In this document: piece after piece, positions 53,561 through 61,293 of the stretch
Layout: each line of letters begins with the position of its first letter
How positions within the stretch are numbered: position 1 is the stretch's first letter
DNA from: Pseudomonas graminis
Lineage (GTDB): Bacteria; Pseudomonadota; Gammaproteobacteria; Pseudomonadales; Pseudomonadaceae
Direction: 5' to 3'
Assembly: GCF_001705435.1 (NCBI RefSeq)
Contig: NZ_MDEN01000068.1
Coordinates: forward strand, 400,704 to 464,703
DNA length: 64,000 nucleotides
Translations under genes and position numbers: made by a program
Notes under the pieces: model-generated
Seen by the model: only the letters and a program-made list of their open reading frames with translations
What the model was told of the DNA's origin: nothing
Databases searched by the model: none

Positions 53561-54613
53561 TTACCTGTGCGGAGAGTCTGTAAGAGGTAACCCTGATGCG
53601 TAGGTAAATCTGAATTGCAGGCAGTTGTCATAACCTTCGCGTATCCAAACCCCTTCAGATAGATAGTGTTGTACTACCCCCTTCCGACGAAAGACTCGCA
53701 GGTCTACTGGATTTGAAGCGTGTGGATTGTGGAATATCTGAAGTCCGTCATGAATCTCTTCACTAGGGATGCCGACCCGGCTCCTCCTTGCCTCTGACTT
53801 GCCGGATACATCAGTGCCCCAACTCGCCATGATGAATCCATCACGGCGGTCGTTTGACATCGCAACTGCTTTTCCCCACGTCGCGACACAAGAAAAAATG
53901 ACTGCACTAACCTCCGCCCAATCATCATTCTCGAAAATACCTAAATCGAAGGTCGAGCCGTTGTCCTTTGTGATTTCATCAAGCCTAACGCTAGGTGGGC
54001 CGTCCGGGAATTGGGCTGGATCTTTGAAGTACGCTGTCTCATCTACGTAGTCGTTGTACAGCAAGGCCCGCATGGCACGATCGTATTGGTGCTGGAAATC
54101 TGGCTGCTCGAACGGAGCTACAGCTATCACAAATGGCTTGCCGGGCACATGGGACAAATTTTTATAGCTCTTGTTGTATTTTCTCACCTTTGAGCTCAGA
54201 GCATTTGAAAGGCGAATGATTGCTTCGCGATTAAGAGGCCAAAATTCCTTTCTAGCTACTGGGTCACTCATCAGGCGTTTCTTGTCCCATTCAGGCTCCT
54301 TACCTTCTGCAGCATTCGCGGTAACAGCCTCGACTATAATCTCTCCGTGTGGTGTCGAGAGCCAAAAGTCAGGGCGCGCCTGAGACCAATCCATGTCGAA
54401 CGAATAAGATTTAAATACTCCGTATAAATACACCTCCCAAAATGACGAATTAAATGTCGTCTGGAACTCATTTATAAATTTGTTATCACGATCTGGAAAA
54501 CCTTCAGACCAACCTGTCACGACTGCTCTTTCGGAGATTCGTCCCGGCACCAGAACGCGTCTAAAGTTTTCATGCTGCCGCTCTGCAGGGACAACTGGAG
54601 TAAATAGATCCAT
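53561..54613 (-). CDS. Putative PD-(D/E)XK-type nuclease, hypothetical
   Basis: A 350-residue soluble protein. The N-terminal half shows a pattern suggestive of PD-(D/E)XK nucleases: NSSFWEVYLYGVFKSYSFD (Glu in a helix), RPDFWLS, then GEIIVEAVTAN. A Lys is not in the last position, so the active site would be a variant. C-terminal half unassigned. The ATG at 54613 follows AGGA. In frame upstream, before this start, lies a short THEFRHVLASYLG segment closed by TAG, possibly the tail of a lost gene. Confidence 0.5.
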   Translation of the reverse strand: MDLFTPVVPAERQHENFRRVLVPGRISERAVVTGWSEGFPDRDNKFINEFQTTFNSSFWEVYLYGVFKSYSFDMDWSQARPDFWLSTPHGEIIVEAVTANAAEGKEPEWDKKRLMSDPVARKEFWPLNREAIIRLSNALSSKVRKYNKSYKNLSHVPGKPFVIAVAPFEQPDFQHQYDRAMRALLYNDYVDETAYFKDPAQFPDGPPSVRLDEITKDNGSTFDLGIFENDDWAEVSAVIFSCVATWGKAVAMSNDRRDGFIMASWGTDVSGKSEARRSRVGIPSEEIHDGLQIFHNPHASNPVDLRVFRRKGVVQHYLSEGVWIREGYDNCLQFRFTYASGLPLTDSPHR

Positions 54614-54843
54614 CTGACTCGTTCCTAAATATGATGCCAGCACGTGACGAAACTCATGGGTGAGGAGGTTGGCCGCGCCCTAGAGTTCTTGTGACCGGCA
54701 TCTTGTTCGACTTAATGGCCTCTCTGTTCAGAGTGACCTGCATCTTCACCGTAGCCCTGCGACGAACCCTCAGCCGAAACATCCTGCATCAAGGTAGCGC
54801 GCCCCCCTTTATTATTTGAGGGAGCTCCTTCCGCCAGCAAGGA

Positions 54844-55305
54844 TCATCCTTTGAATTTGATCTCAGGGAACTTGTAACCCTGACCCCGCTTCCTAGCTAC
54901 ATGGTAACGCTGGACATGGACAGCTACGGAGCACAGCTGCGCTGAGCTGAAACCTGCGAGCTTATTGGCCACCAGGCCACTTGAGATTTCCCCGCGTCCA
55001 TCCGATACGTCTTCAACACCTACGACCAGCCGTGACTTCAACTCGATTGGACTCAGCGGTAAGCGATGTGCGCCCTGACTTTCTCGCTGAGACTCTGCAA
55101 TGATTTGCCATTCAGACGGGTAAAGATCTGGTGTGTTTTCGTCCAGCAGGGACGCGAATAAGCCAAACACCGCAGATATGGTGTGCATGTAAGTATCGTC
55201 ATCACCGCTCGCGATGCCGCACGGACTTTTACGATCCACCAGTGAAAACAGCAACTCTTTGGCTGACTCGTCAAAGTAGTTTTCGATCGGGTTTGATCTT
55301 TTCAT
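54844..55305 (-). CDS. Hypothetical protein
   Basis: A 153-residue protein without membrane segment or signal peptide (MKRSNPIENYFDESAKELLF onward, ending GQGYKFPEIKFKG). Basic C-terminus. Same strand as the putative nuclease, 230 bp upstream of it; they may be co-transcribed. Family not recognised. Confidence 0.6.
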   Translation of the reverse strand: MKRSNPIENYFDESAKELLFSLVDRKSPCGIASGDDDTYMHTISAVFGLFASLLDENTPDLYPSEWQIIAESQRESQGAHRLPLSPIELKSRLVVGVEDVSDGRGEISSGLVANKLAGFSSAQLCSVAVHVQRYHVARKRGQGYKFPEIKFKG

Positions 55306-55390
55306 GCCTTAATCTCTTAGTCTAAAAGGGGCCGTCAGTCGCGATCGCGTGGTCACCTCGATCGTTGAGTCTGTCGGCCCCTGACCGTAG

Positions 55391-55579
55391 TTAAATCCGC
55401 CGACTCCAGCCATGCGTGGCGTAGTCAAGGGTCACGATGGCTGCCGCTTCCGAGGCTATCTTATGGAAAGCATTGTCTTTAGTGATGTCGCCGTAATCGC
55501 TGATGCCGCGCACAACCAAGACGGGGACTTCCTGCTTATCGCAGGCGTCGAATACCCCGTATCCGGACTCGTTTGTATC
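55391..55579 (-). pseudogene. C-terminal fragment of a purine-nucleoside-phosphorylase-fold protein
   Basis: The minus strand reads NESGYGVFDACDKQEVPVLV, then VRGISDYGDITKDN and KIASEAAAIVTLD to a stop at 55391. VxRGISDYGD-x-K-x-N followed by A-x-x-AA is the end of MTAN/PNP-fold nucleosidase domains, which occur as effectors in some defence proteins. A TAG at 55580 interrupts the frame; scattered similar residues upstream (TVLVDYLSSITGDGRIDRIE, about 55640-55715) are in another frame. The rest of the gene is lost. Confidence 0.55.
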
Positions 55580-55842
55580 CTACTGCGATGGCAAAGGCTT
55601 TCCCGAACAGGCCGCTGACCTTTCAAGATCTGACCGACTCGATTCTGTCGATGCGGCCGTCTCCGGTGATGGAAGACAAGTAATCGACCAAGACCGTGGT
55701 CGGTGAAAGGGTTTGATGGGGCTAGGGCGGGGCGACTTGCCTTCTCTCCCATCGAATTTGCCTGCCGATCATTTCCAGCATTTTGGTGTCTGGTAATGGA
55801 CGCTGTGGTTGTCAGCCTGGCAACTGCTCAAACGGGGTAACT

Positions 55843-56403
55843 ATGAACGCCGACAAAGAAATTTTCGTTTCCGTAGATATTGAGGCTTCAGGCCCAATTC
55901 CCGGGAAGTACAGCATGCTGTCAATCGGGGCGTGCTTGACCTCAAACCCGGAGGAGCAGTTTTCTTGCTACCTGAAACCGATCTCTGAAAAGTTCGTTCC
56001 TGCAGCTCTGGAGGTGACGGGCTTGTCCTTGGATAAGCTGCGTAAAGAGGGCTTGGAGCCAACTGAGGCAATGTCACAGTTCAAGGCTTGGGTTGAGTCT
56101 CTTGCCGGTGCAGACCAGTCGGTAGTGTTCGTGGGCTTCAATGCATCCTTCGATTGGAGCTTCGTGAATTACTACTTCCACCAGTACCTCGGTGAGAACC
56201 CATTTGGCATCGCAGCGTTGGACATCAAATCGATGTTCTTCGGTACCGCCCAGTGCACCTGGAAATCGACTCGGTCGAGCGAGATTGAGAAGGTCGTAAG
56301 CCCTAAAACGTCTGGCAATCACGATGCGTTGGACGATGCCGTGTATCAGGCAGAGCTGTTCAATTTGATTCGACAGAAGCTGGTTGCTAGCAAGCGCTCG
56401 TAA
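55843..56403 (+). CDS. DnaQ-like 3'-5' exonuclease
   Basis: A 186-residue DEDDh exonuclease: motif ExoI VSVDIEASGP (D, E), ExoII VGFNASFDWSF (D) and ExoIII NHDALDDAVYQA (H, D). It has only the exonuclease domain, so it is a stand-alone RNase T/DnaQ-type nuclease. GGGG lies six bases before the ATG at 55843; the longer frame from 55783 looks untranslated. In the island context it may process foreign or damaged nucleic acid. Confidence 0.85.
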   Translation: MNADKEIFVSVDIEASGPIPGKYSMLSIGACLTSNPEEQFSCYLKPISEKFVPAALEVTGLSLDKLRKEGLEPTEAMSQFKAWVESLAGADQSVVFVGFNASFDWSFVNYYFHQYLGENPFGIAALDIKSMFFGTAQCTWKSTRSSEIEKVVSPKTSGNHDALDDAVYQAELFNLIRQKLVASKRS

Positions 56404-56480
56404 ATTTTTGTGGGTGGATTGCCAAGCACTTTACTGTTACCAACTTGGCTTGAGGGCTTAGCCGGTGATCAGAATGGGCC

Positions 56481-56609
56481 ATGGTGGTTGCTGAAGCTGG
56501 GATTGACACTGAAATCGTGTATCTCAGGAAAATCAATGGACAATCGAAAATAGCAGTGGGTGTGATTGATCCGTTAGACGGTGCGCGCTTGTGGGCCGCT
56601 TACCGTTGA
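56481..56609 (+). pseudogene. C-terminal fragment of the island membrane-protein family
   Basis: A 42-codon frame ending KIAVGVIDPLDGARLWAAYR. This is clearly the same sequence family as the C-terminus of the protein at 35938-36840 (KIEIAVGVIDPLKGITLL-SPYR), with the spacing from the INGQ region also matching HDNNVISV. All membrane segments are absent, so this is a remnant of a second copy. Confidence 0.55.
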
Positions 56610-56639
56610 ATAGGAGGTATCACTCCAAAAGAGGGCTCC

Positions 56640-57344
56640 ATGTACACAACCGACAGCACCAATATTGCGGTATACAACCACCTCATGAAGGTCGCTAAGG
56701 AGATTGCGCTGACCAATCCAAAAGGTCTTCCTGATTTGATCCGCGCAATCCTCAGGCCGCTTCAGTCCGAACATCTGCTAGCGGTAGCTGAACGTGGTCA
56801 AGACGCGCTGCCAAACCTTGATGGTGCTTGGTTCTTTGGATCAGCCGTGCGCGACAGATTATTCTCCACCTCTGGATCTCGCTGGCTTGGCCGACCACTT
56901 CCCCAAAACCAGTACGTCCTCAAGCTTTCCCGGGATATCGTGCTTCCATGGCCATGGAGTCTCCGAGGTTACGTTTCAGCTCTGGCGACTATTGGCTCCG
57001 CCAAAGCACCCGTCGCCATGAGCCAGACATCTACAAGGCCCTACAGCCGTAACTATCAAGGGCCGTGGGTTCAGGACGATAATCATAGTGTGCATCTTTG
57101 GTTACCTTGGGGTATCGGTTTTGTATATGGAGGGAATCACTCGATCGCTGCAGGGATTCTGGCTGGAGAGGGTGAGGTCATCCCTGAAAAGGTGTACGAC
57201 ATGAGTCACCTCTTGGACAGCCTTCACTGCGACGGGGCGTATTTCTACGAAACGGACAATGGAGAGAAGGTCGAGGCTGTTACCGACGTAAGGCGCGCTG
57301 CAGTTTTTGAGATTGGTAGGCTTATGGGTGCACAACACTCGTGA
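56640..57344 (+). CDS. DUF6710-like protein
   Basis: A 234-residue protein. WVQDDNHSVHLWLPWGIGFV and YGGNHSIAAGILAGEG are the blocks I associate with DUF6710, a family of unknown function in bacterial islands. Between residues 77 and 90 the main frame reads GSRWLGRPLPQNQY, while the neighbouring frame reads PPLDLAGLADHFPK, which looks more like a natural protein segment. Two compensating frameshifts could have swapped this stretch. ATG with GGAGG about 25 bases upstream and a weaker site closer. Confidence 0.6.
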   Translation: MYTTDSTNIAVYNHLMKVAKEIALTNPKGLPDLIRAILRPLQSEHLLAVAERGQDALPNLDGAWFFGSAVRDRLFSTSGSRWLGRPLPQNQYVLKLSRDIVLPWPWSLRGYVSALATIGSAKAPVAMSQTSTRPYSRNYQGPWVQDDNHSVHLWLPWGIGFVYGGNHSIAAGILAGEGEVIPEKVYDMSHLLDSLHCDGAYFYETDNGEKVEAVTDVRRAAVFEIGRLMGAQHS

Positions 57345-57528
57345 AGGCTGCATTGAAACCATCGAGAATCGCTGTGGGAGCTTGATCGTCTGCCGCTGTA
57401 GACATCGCGATGAGGTATTTAAAAGGTGCTCTATCTAGATTCTGCTTAGCATTCCAATGGGGTAGGATTGCTGAAATACGCAGTGCTAGAGCCAATGGCC
57501 CGGAAGCACCAATCCATGGAGGAAATTG

Positions 57529-59511
57529 ATGTCCGACCAAACCCGTCACCTGTCGTTGTTTGAGGAGGACTATCTTCTCCGCGAGTTGGGCCCCGTCGCG
57601 CATGTGCCACAGGTGGCTCTTACTGAGCTAGTGGCTAACGCGTGGGATGCCGGCGCAAGCAAAGTTGACTTGTTTCTACCCTCTGAGCCTGGCGGAACGC
57701 TGACGGTGGTCGACGACGGTCACGGAATGTCGGCCCAGCAGTTCAGCAAGCGATGGATGACGCTTCGGTACAATCGCCTCAAGCATCAAAGTTTCAAGGT
57801 CGAATTTCCCAAGGGCAAGAGCGCCAGATTCAGGAAAGCCTATGGCCGCAATGGAGTTGGCCGGCATGGGCTTCTTTGCTTCGGTGATGAATACCAGGTG
57901 GAAACTTGGCGTGACGGCAAACTGAGTACGTTCACTGTAGGAACGGAGTCAGGGCCTAGTCCTTTCGTGGTGCGCTCCGAGGAGTTTGGCCAACGTGAAG
58001 GCTCCGGTACACGCTTGTCGGTGTCAGTCACCCGAAAGCTGCCGGACGCGAATGAAATCATTACAGTCCTTGCAGCAAGATTCATCCATGACCCGGGCTT
58101 TCAGATTCGAGTTAATGGCACACCTCTGACCTTGGCAAAGCTTGAGCAGCATGCTCGTACGCATAACCTCGAACTGAGTGATGGCCGGACAGCAAAAGTC
58201 ATTGTCATCGACTCCACACAGCAGAACCACTCGTCCATCCACCAAGGCGTGGCCTTTTGGGTTGAGCACCGACTCGTAGGCAACCCCTCGTGGGTCATCG
58301 GCCAGGTCGCAAACTTTGATGGCCGCACACGATTCGCTAAGCGCTATAAGGTCATCGTCGACACCCAGGGGTTTGAAGACCAAGTGATCCAGGATTGGAC
58401 AGGATTTCAATCGACGCCTGTCGTTGAGGAGCTGTTCAAGGCCGCTGCGGATTGCATCGGCAAGGTAGCAGACGAATTGGCGACCGAGGTGGTTGAAGCC
58501 ACTTCAGAAGACGCCTTGGTACAGAACCGGTCAGAGCTCAAATCATTAGGGCACGGCGCTCAACTTGAGGTCACAGCCTTCACAAAGGCTGTGGCACAAG
58601 CGCACCCGATGGTCTCTCCGGAGTTTCTCGCCACGGCCGTAAAAGCAGTGATCAACCTGGAGAAATCCAAGAGCGGGGCATCCTTGCTTCAAAAATTGGC
58701 CAATCTGCCTGCGACGGATATTGAGGGCTTGGATTCCCTTTTGGCAGACTGGTCGGTCAAGGACGCCTTGCGTGTGCTCGATGAGATTGATGGCCGGTTC
58801 AGCGTCATCGAAGCCATCACCAGGTTGGCCGAAGATCCAGAGACAGACGAGCTCCATACACTGCATCCGTTGATCCTACGATCGCGCTGGTTGTTCGGGC
58901 CAGAGTTCGAGTCCATGGAGTATTGCTCGAACATGACATTGAAAAGCGTGGCGAAGCAGCTCTGGGGGGAGGGCGACGCCTCGTTCATTAACGAACGCAA
59001 ACGGCCTGACATCGTAGTGCTGCCAGACCGATCTACTGCCCAACTGGTGGGTATTGAACAGTTTGATCCCCAGGACGCCTCAGTCGCCCAAATGCAGAAC
59101 ATCCTACTTATCGAGCTCAAGAAAGGGGGCTTCAAACTGAATCGAAAAGAGGTTAACCAGGCCGATGGGTATGTGCAGGACATTGCCGCATCCGGATACG
59201 TCAACGGTTCTCCGTTCATCACGGCTTGGGTCGTTGGCCAGTCGATCGCCGCCGGAGTGAGTACGTCCAAAACAGTGGGTGATGAATCTCGTAACTATGG
59301 CCAAGTGAGAGCCACCACTTATGGCGCTTTGGTGAGCACCGCCAACCTTCGCCTGATGCGTTTACGGAAAACTCTGGAGGATAGGTACGACAATCTCACC
59401 ACGGACGCGCTCCTGTCTAAGGTGTTGTCGACGCAGGAGCAGGTCAACCTCGACTTGGTCGCATGCAGTTCTGACGACGCAAAGGATGGGGCAATCAAGG
59501 AAGCTGTTTGA
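57529..59511 (+). CDS. GHKL ATPase fused to a PD-(D/E)XK-like nuclease
   Basis: A 660-residue protein. The N-terminal GHKL (MutL/HSP90/MORC-type) ATPase has N-box E33-N37-D40 (ELVANAWDAG), G1 D62-D-G-H-G-M and G2 YGRNGVGRHG (106-115). After an S5-like domain and a helical middle, the C-terminal region has a PD-(D/E)XK pattern: R-x-RPD at about 489-494 and IELKKGG at 528-534. MutL/MORC-like ATPases are known partners in restriction systems (Iyer, Abhiman and Aravind); here ATPase and nuclease are in one chain. The ATG follows a perfect GGAGG. It heads a short operon with a 30-residue ORF and a CoiA-like gene. Confidence 0.8.
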   Translation: MSDQTRHLSLFEEDYLLRELGPVAHVPQVALTELVANAWDAGASKVDLFLPSEPGGTLTVVDDGHGMSAQQFSKRWMTLRYNRLKHQSFKVEFPKGKSARFRKAYGRNGVGRHGLLCFGDEYQVETWRDGKLSTFTVGTESGPSPFVVRSEEFGQREGSGTRLSVSVTRKLPDANEIITVLAARFIHDPGFQIRVNGTPLTLAKLEQHARTHNLELSDGRTAKVIVIDSTQQNHSSIHQGVAFWVEHRLVGNPSWVIGQVANFDGRTRFAKRYKVIVDTQGFEDQVIQDWTGFQSTPVVEELFKAAADCIGKVADELATEVVEATSEDALVQNRSELKSLGHGAQLEVTAFTKAVAQAHPMVSPEFLATAVKAVINLEKSKSGASLLQKLANLPATDIEGLDSLLADWSVKDALRVLDEIDGRFSVIEAITRLAEDPETDELHTLHPLILRSRWLFGPEFESMEYCSNMTLKSVAKQLWGEGDASFINERKRPDIVVLPDRSTAQLVGIEQFDPQDASVAQMQNILLIELKKGGFKLNRKEVNQADGYVQDIAASGYVNGSPFITAWVVGQSIAAGVSTSKTVGDESRNYGQVRATTYGALVSTANLRLMRLRKTLEDRYDNLTTDALLSKVLSTQEQVNLDLVACSSDDAKDGAIKEAV

Positions 59512-59517
59512 TTTCAA

Positions 59518-59548
59518 GCCGAGACCATTTATGGCAGTGGGTCTCGGC
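59518..59548 (+). promoter_or_regulatory. Stem-loop after the GHKL-nuclease gene
   Basis: A perfect 9-bp stem GCCGAGACC/GGTCTCGGC with a 13-base loop begins 7 bp after the GHKL stop. No T-run follows, so it is more likely an mRNA-stability or attenuation element than a full terminator. Confidence 0.45.
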
Positions 59549-59612
59549 GCAGCCAGAAAAGTTGAGACGCTGTGAAGCCAAGGAATGTCGGTTCATTCAG
59601 AAAGGAGTTTCC

Positions 59613-59705
59613 ATGCTACAAGCTGCAACCGGGAAGCTGCTCTTGAAGTACGAGCTGGGCACAGATCATGTTCTTGTTCTGCACGGCAACATGTACAGTG
59701 CTTAG
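59613..59705 (+). CDS. Thirty-residue small protein or leader peptide
   Basis: MLQAATGKLLLKYELGTDHV continuing to a TAG at 59705. The ATG is preceded by AAAGGAG with seven-base spacing, a stronger ribosome site than most genes in the window. The next gene starts 12 bp downstream at a GTG, so translational coupling is likely. It could be a third component of the operon or a leader peptide; no family is recognised. Confidence 0.5.
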   Translation: MLQAATGKLLLKYELGTDHVLVLHGNMYSA

Positions 59706-59716
59706 GGAGGGAGTTC

Positions 59717-60979
59717 GTGCGCACCTTAGAATACGCTCAGCCTACCGAACAGATGAAGCTGACAGATGTAATGGATCTGGACAGCGCAACGCCCATCGAA
59801 ATCAGCAGTTTCCTAAGCCGTGAATTGTCCTTGGTCATACAGGATAGGGCGGAGCTAGCTTCTCGGTTCATTCTGGATCGAGACAAGCCTTGGTTGGTTT
59901 GCCAACTGTGCGGGGCCGCTCTGTTGCTGGTTCGTACACAACATCGTTTTTTTCACTTCCGCCATCACCCAGTCATTGAAGGGCTCATTCAATGCGACAT
60001 TTCAACAAAGGGTGAGCTCAGCTCCGCTCAGATTACAGCGATCAAGTACAACGCGCAGAAGGAAAGCCAGGCCCACATCCGACTCAAAGGGATCATTCGC
60101 GACAGTCTGATTGCTGATCGATCGTGCGGCGAGCCCCTGGTGGAGAAGGTCTGGAAAGGCCAACCAGTCGCCGACCGTGCCACTTGGCGCAAGCCGGATG
60201 TCCAGGTCGTAAGGGGGAATGAGCGCATCGCGTTCGAAGTCCAGCTGTCGACCACTTTTTTAACTGAGATCGTCGGACGCCGGGAGTTTTACAGAGCTAA
60301 TGGCGGGGCAATGATCTGGGTATTCCAGAGTTTTGATCCCAGCTCAACCAAGACAGCTGAAGAAGACATTTTCTTCCTGAACAACCTAAACGTTTTCATC
60401 GTGAACGATCAGACGCTGGCGCGTTCCAGAGCCACTGGGCGAATGGCGTTTGAATGCTGGTACGCGGTGCCGGAATTGACCGGTCGTACAATCGTAAACG
60501 AATGGAGGAGGGCTGAAGTATTTCTGGATGACCTGACGTTCAGTCCGGAAAAGCAACTCGTGTTCTATAACGATTACCTGTCACAGAGAGAGGTATTGGA
60601 AAGCTCCGTAAATGCTGATGTGCTGCGCCGTGACTTCCATTCTTTCTGGATGGAGTTGGGCAGGGAGGACACACCACAATCCCGGGAACGCTGGGTCGAT
60701 CTGCGCGAGCGGATGGCAGTTACGTACCCAGATATAAAGCTTCCGAACTCTCATTGGACAGATCCATTCCAAGGGGCCGTCTCCATAGTGCTGAGCGCCC
60801 GCTATGGTCGACCGATAGGGTATCGATTCGAGCGATTACTCAATGTCAGCAACCAAGCCTTCGACTCCTACAAGCCCTTTCTGCTGCAATCGGTATCAGG
60901 GGCAACCAGAACGGCTTTAGCCCCAATGTCGCGATGCACCGCGATCCTGAGCCAGGGTCTGGCCGCCTTCAGGGCTTGA
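59717..60979 (+). CDS. CoiA-like nuclease (DUF6035-type), C-terminus replaced
   Basis: A 420-residue frame from GTG 59717 (GGAGGGAG upstream). An N-terminal zinc-like CQLCG with HFRH resembles the CoiA N-terminal domain; a PD-(D/E)XK-type core follows with RKPDVQVV (D161) and AFEVQLS (E174, Q176). CoiA proteins process DNA during transformation; DUF6035 relatives sit in islands. From about residue 390 (60890) the sequence stops resembling the family and reads the reverse complement of the PLD-like gene opposite, so the natural C-terminus was replaced by a rearrangement. Activity is uncertain. Confidence 0.68.
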   Translation: MRTLEYAQPTEQMKLTDVMDLDSATPIEISSFLSRELSLVIQDRAELASRFILDRDKPWLVCQLCGAALLLVRTQHRFFHFRHHPVIEGLIQCDISTKGELSSAQITAIKYNAQKESQAHIRLKGIIRDSLIADRSCGEPLVEKVWKGQPVADRATWRKPDVQVVRGNERIAFEVQLSTTFLTEIVGRREFYRANGGAMIWVFQSFDPSSTKTAEEDIFFLNNLNVFIVNDQTLARSRATGRMAFECWYAVPELTGRTIVNEWRRAEVFLDDLTFSPEKQLVFYNDYLSQREVLESSVNADVLRRDFHSFWMELGREDTPQSRERWVDLRERMAVTYPDIKLPNSHWTDPFQGAVSIVLSARYGRPIGYRFERLLNVSNQAFDSYKPFLLQSVSGATRTALAPMSRCTAILSQGLAAFRA

Positions 60980-61206
60980 GCAGCTTTGATGCAGTCAGTG
61001 TGTGCCACTATCCAGATATTATGAGGACGCTTATCCAGAATCTTTGTTATGTATCCAATATCGGCTAGGTCTCGGGTCAAGATCAGGATTTCTCCGGTGG
61101 CGCTGCTAAGTTGACTCAATCGAGTGCCCCAAGTGGATGCGCCAATTGACATTTTCGCGTCCGAGCACGCGAAGTCGAAACCGCCGTTGTCATTGCTGAA
61201 AGCCAT
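60868..61206 (-). pseudogene. Truncated phospholipase-D-like protein
   Basis: A frame starting MAFSNDNGGFDFACSDAKMS with a good Shine-Dalgarno (GAGG), 112 residues. ILILTRDLADIGYITKIL and LRIAVHRDIGAKAVLVAPDT resemble the N-terminal half of a PLD-like defence protein in which a V-x-S-x-N motif should follow. Instead the sequence runs into the CoiA-like gene at about 60890 and ends. The start and promoter side are intact; the catalytic half is lost. Confidence 0.5.
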
Positions 61207-61293
61207 CACGTTTCCTCACAGCTGTTTAGTGCCCGATCGTTACACGAAAGACGCGTGTGGTCGACATAGCTGCTGGTGTTTCTTGGAACGAAA

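Noticed and set aside
54614..54690. HEFRH zinc-protease motif just upstream of the putative nuclease
   Set aside because: The segment is closed by a TAG about 20 codons upstream and has no start; five matching residues can arise by chance. Mentioned in the nuclease entry only.
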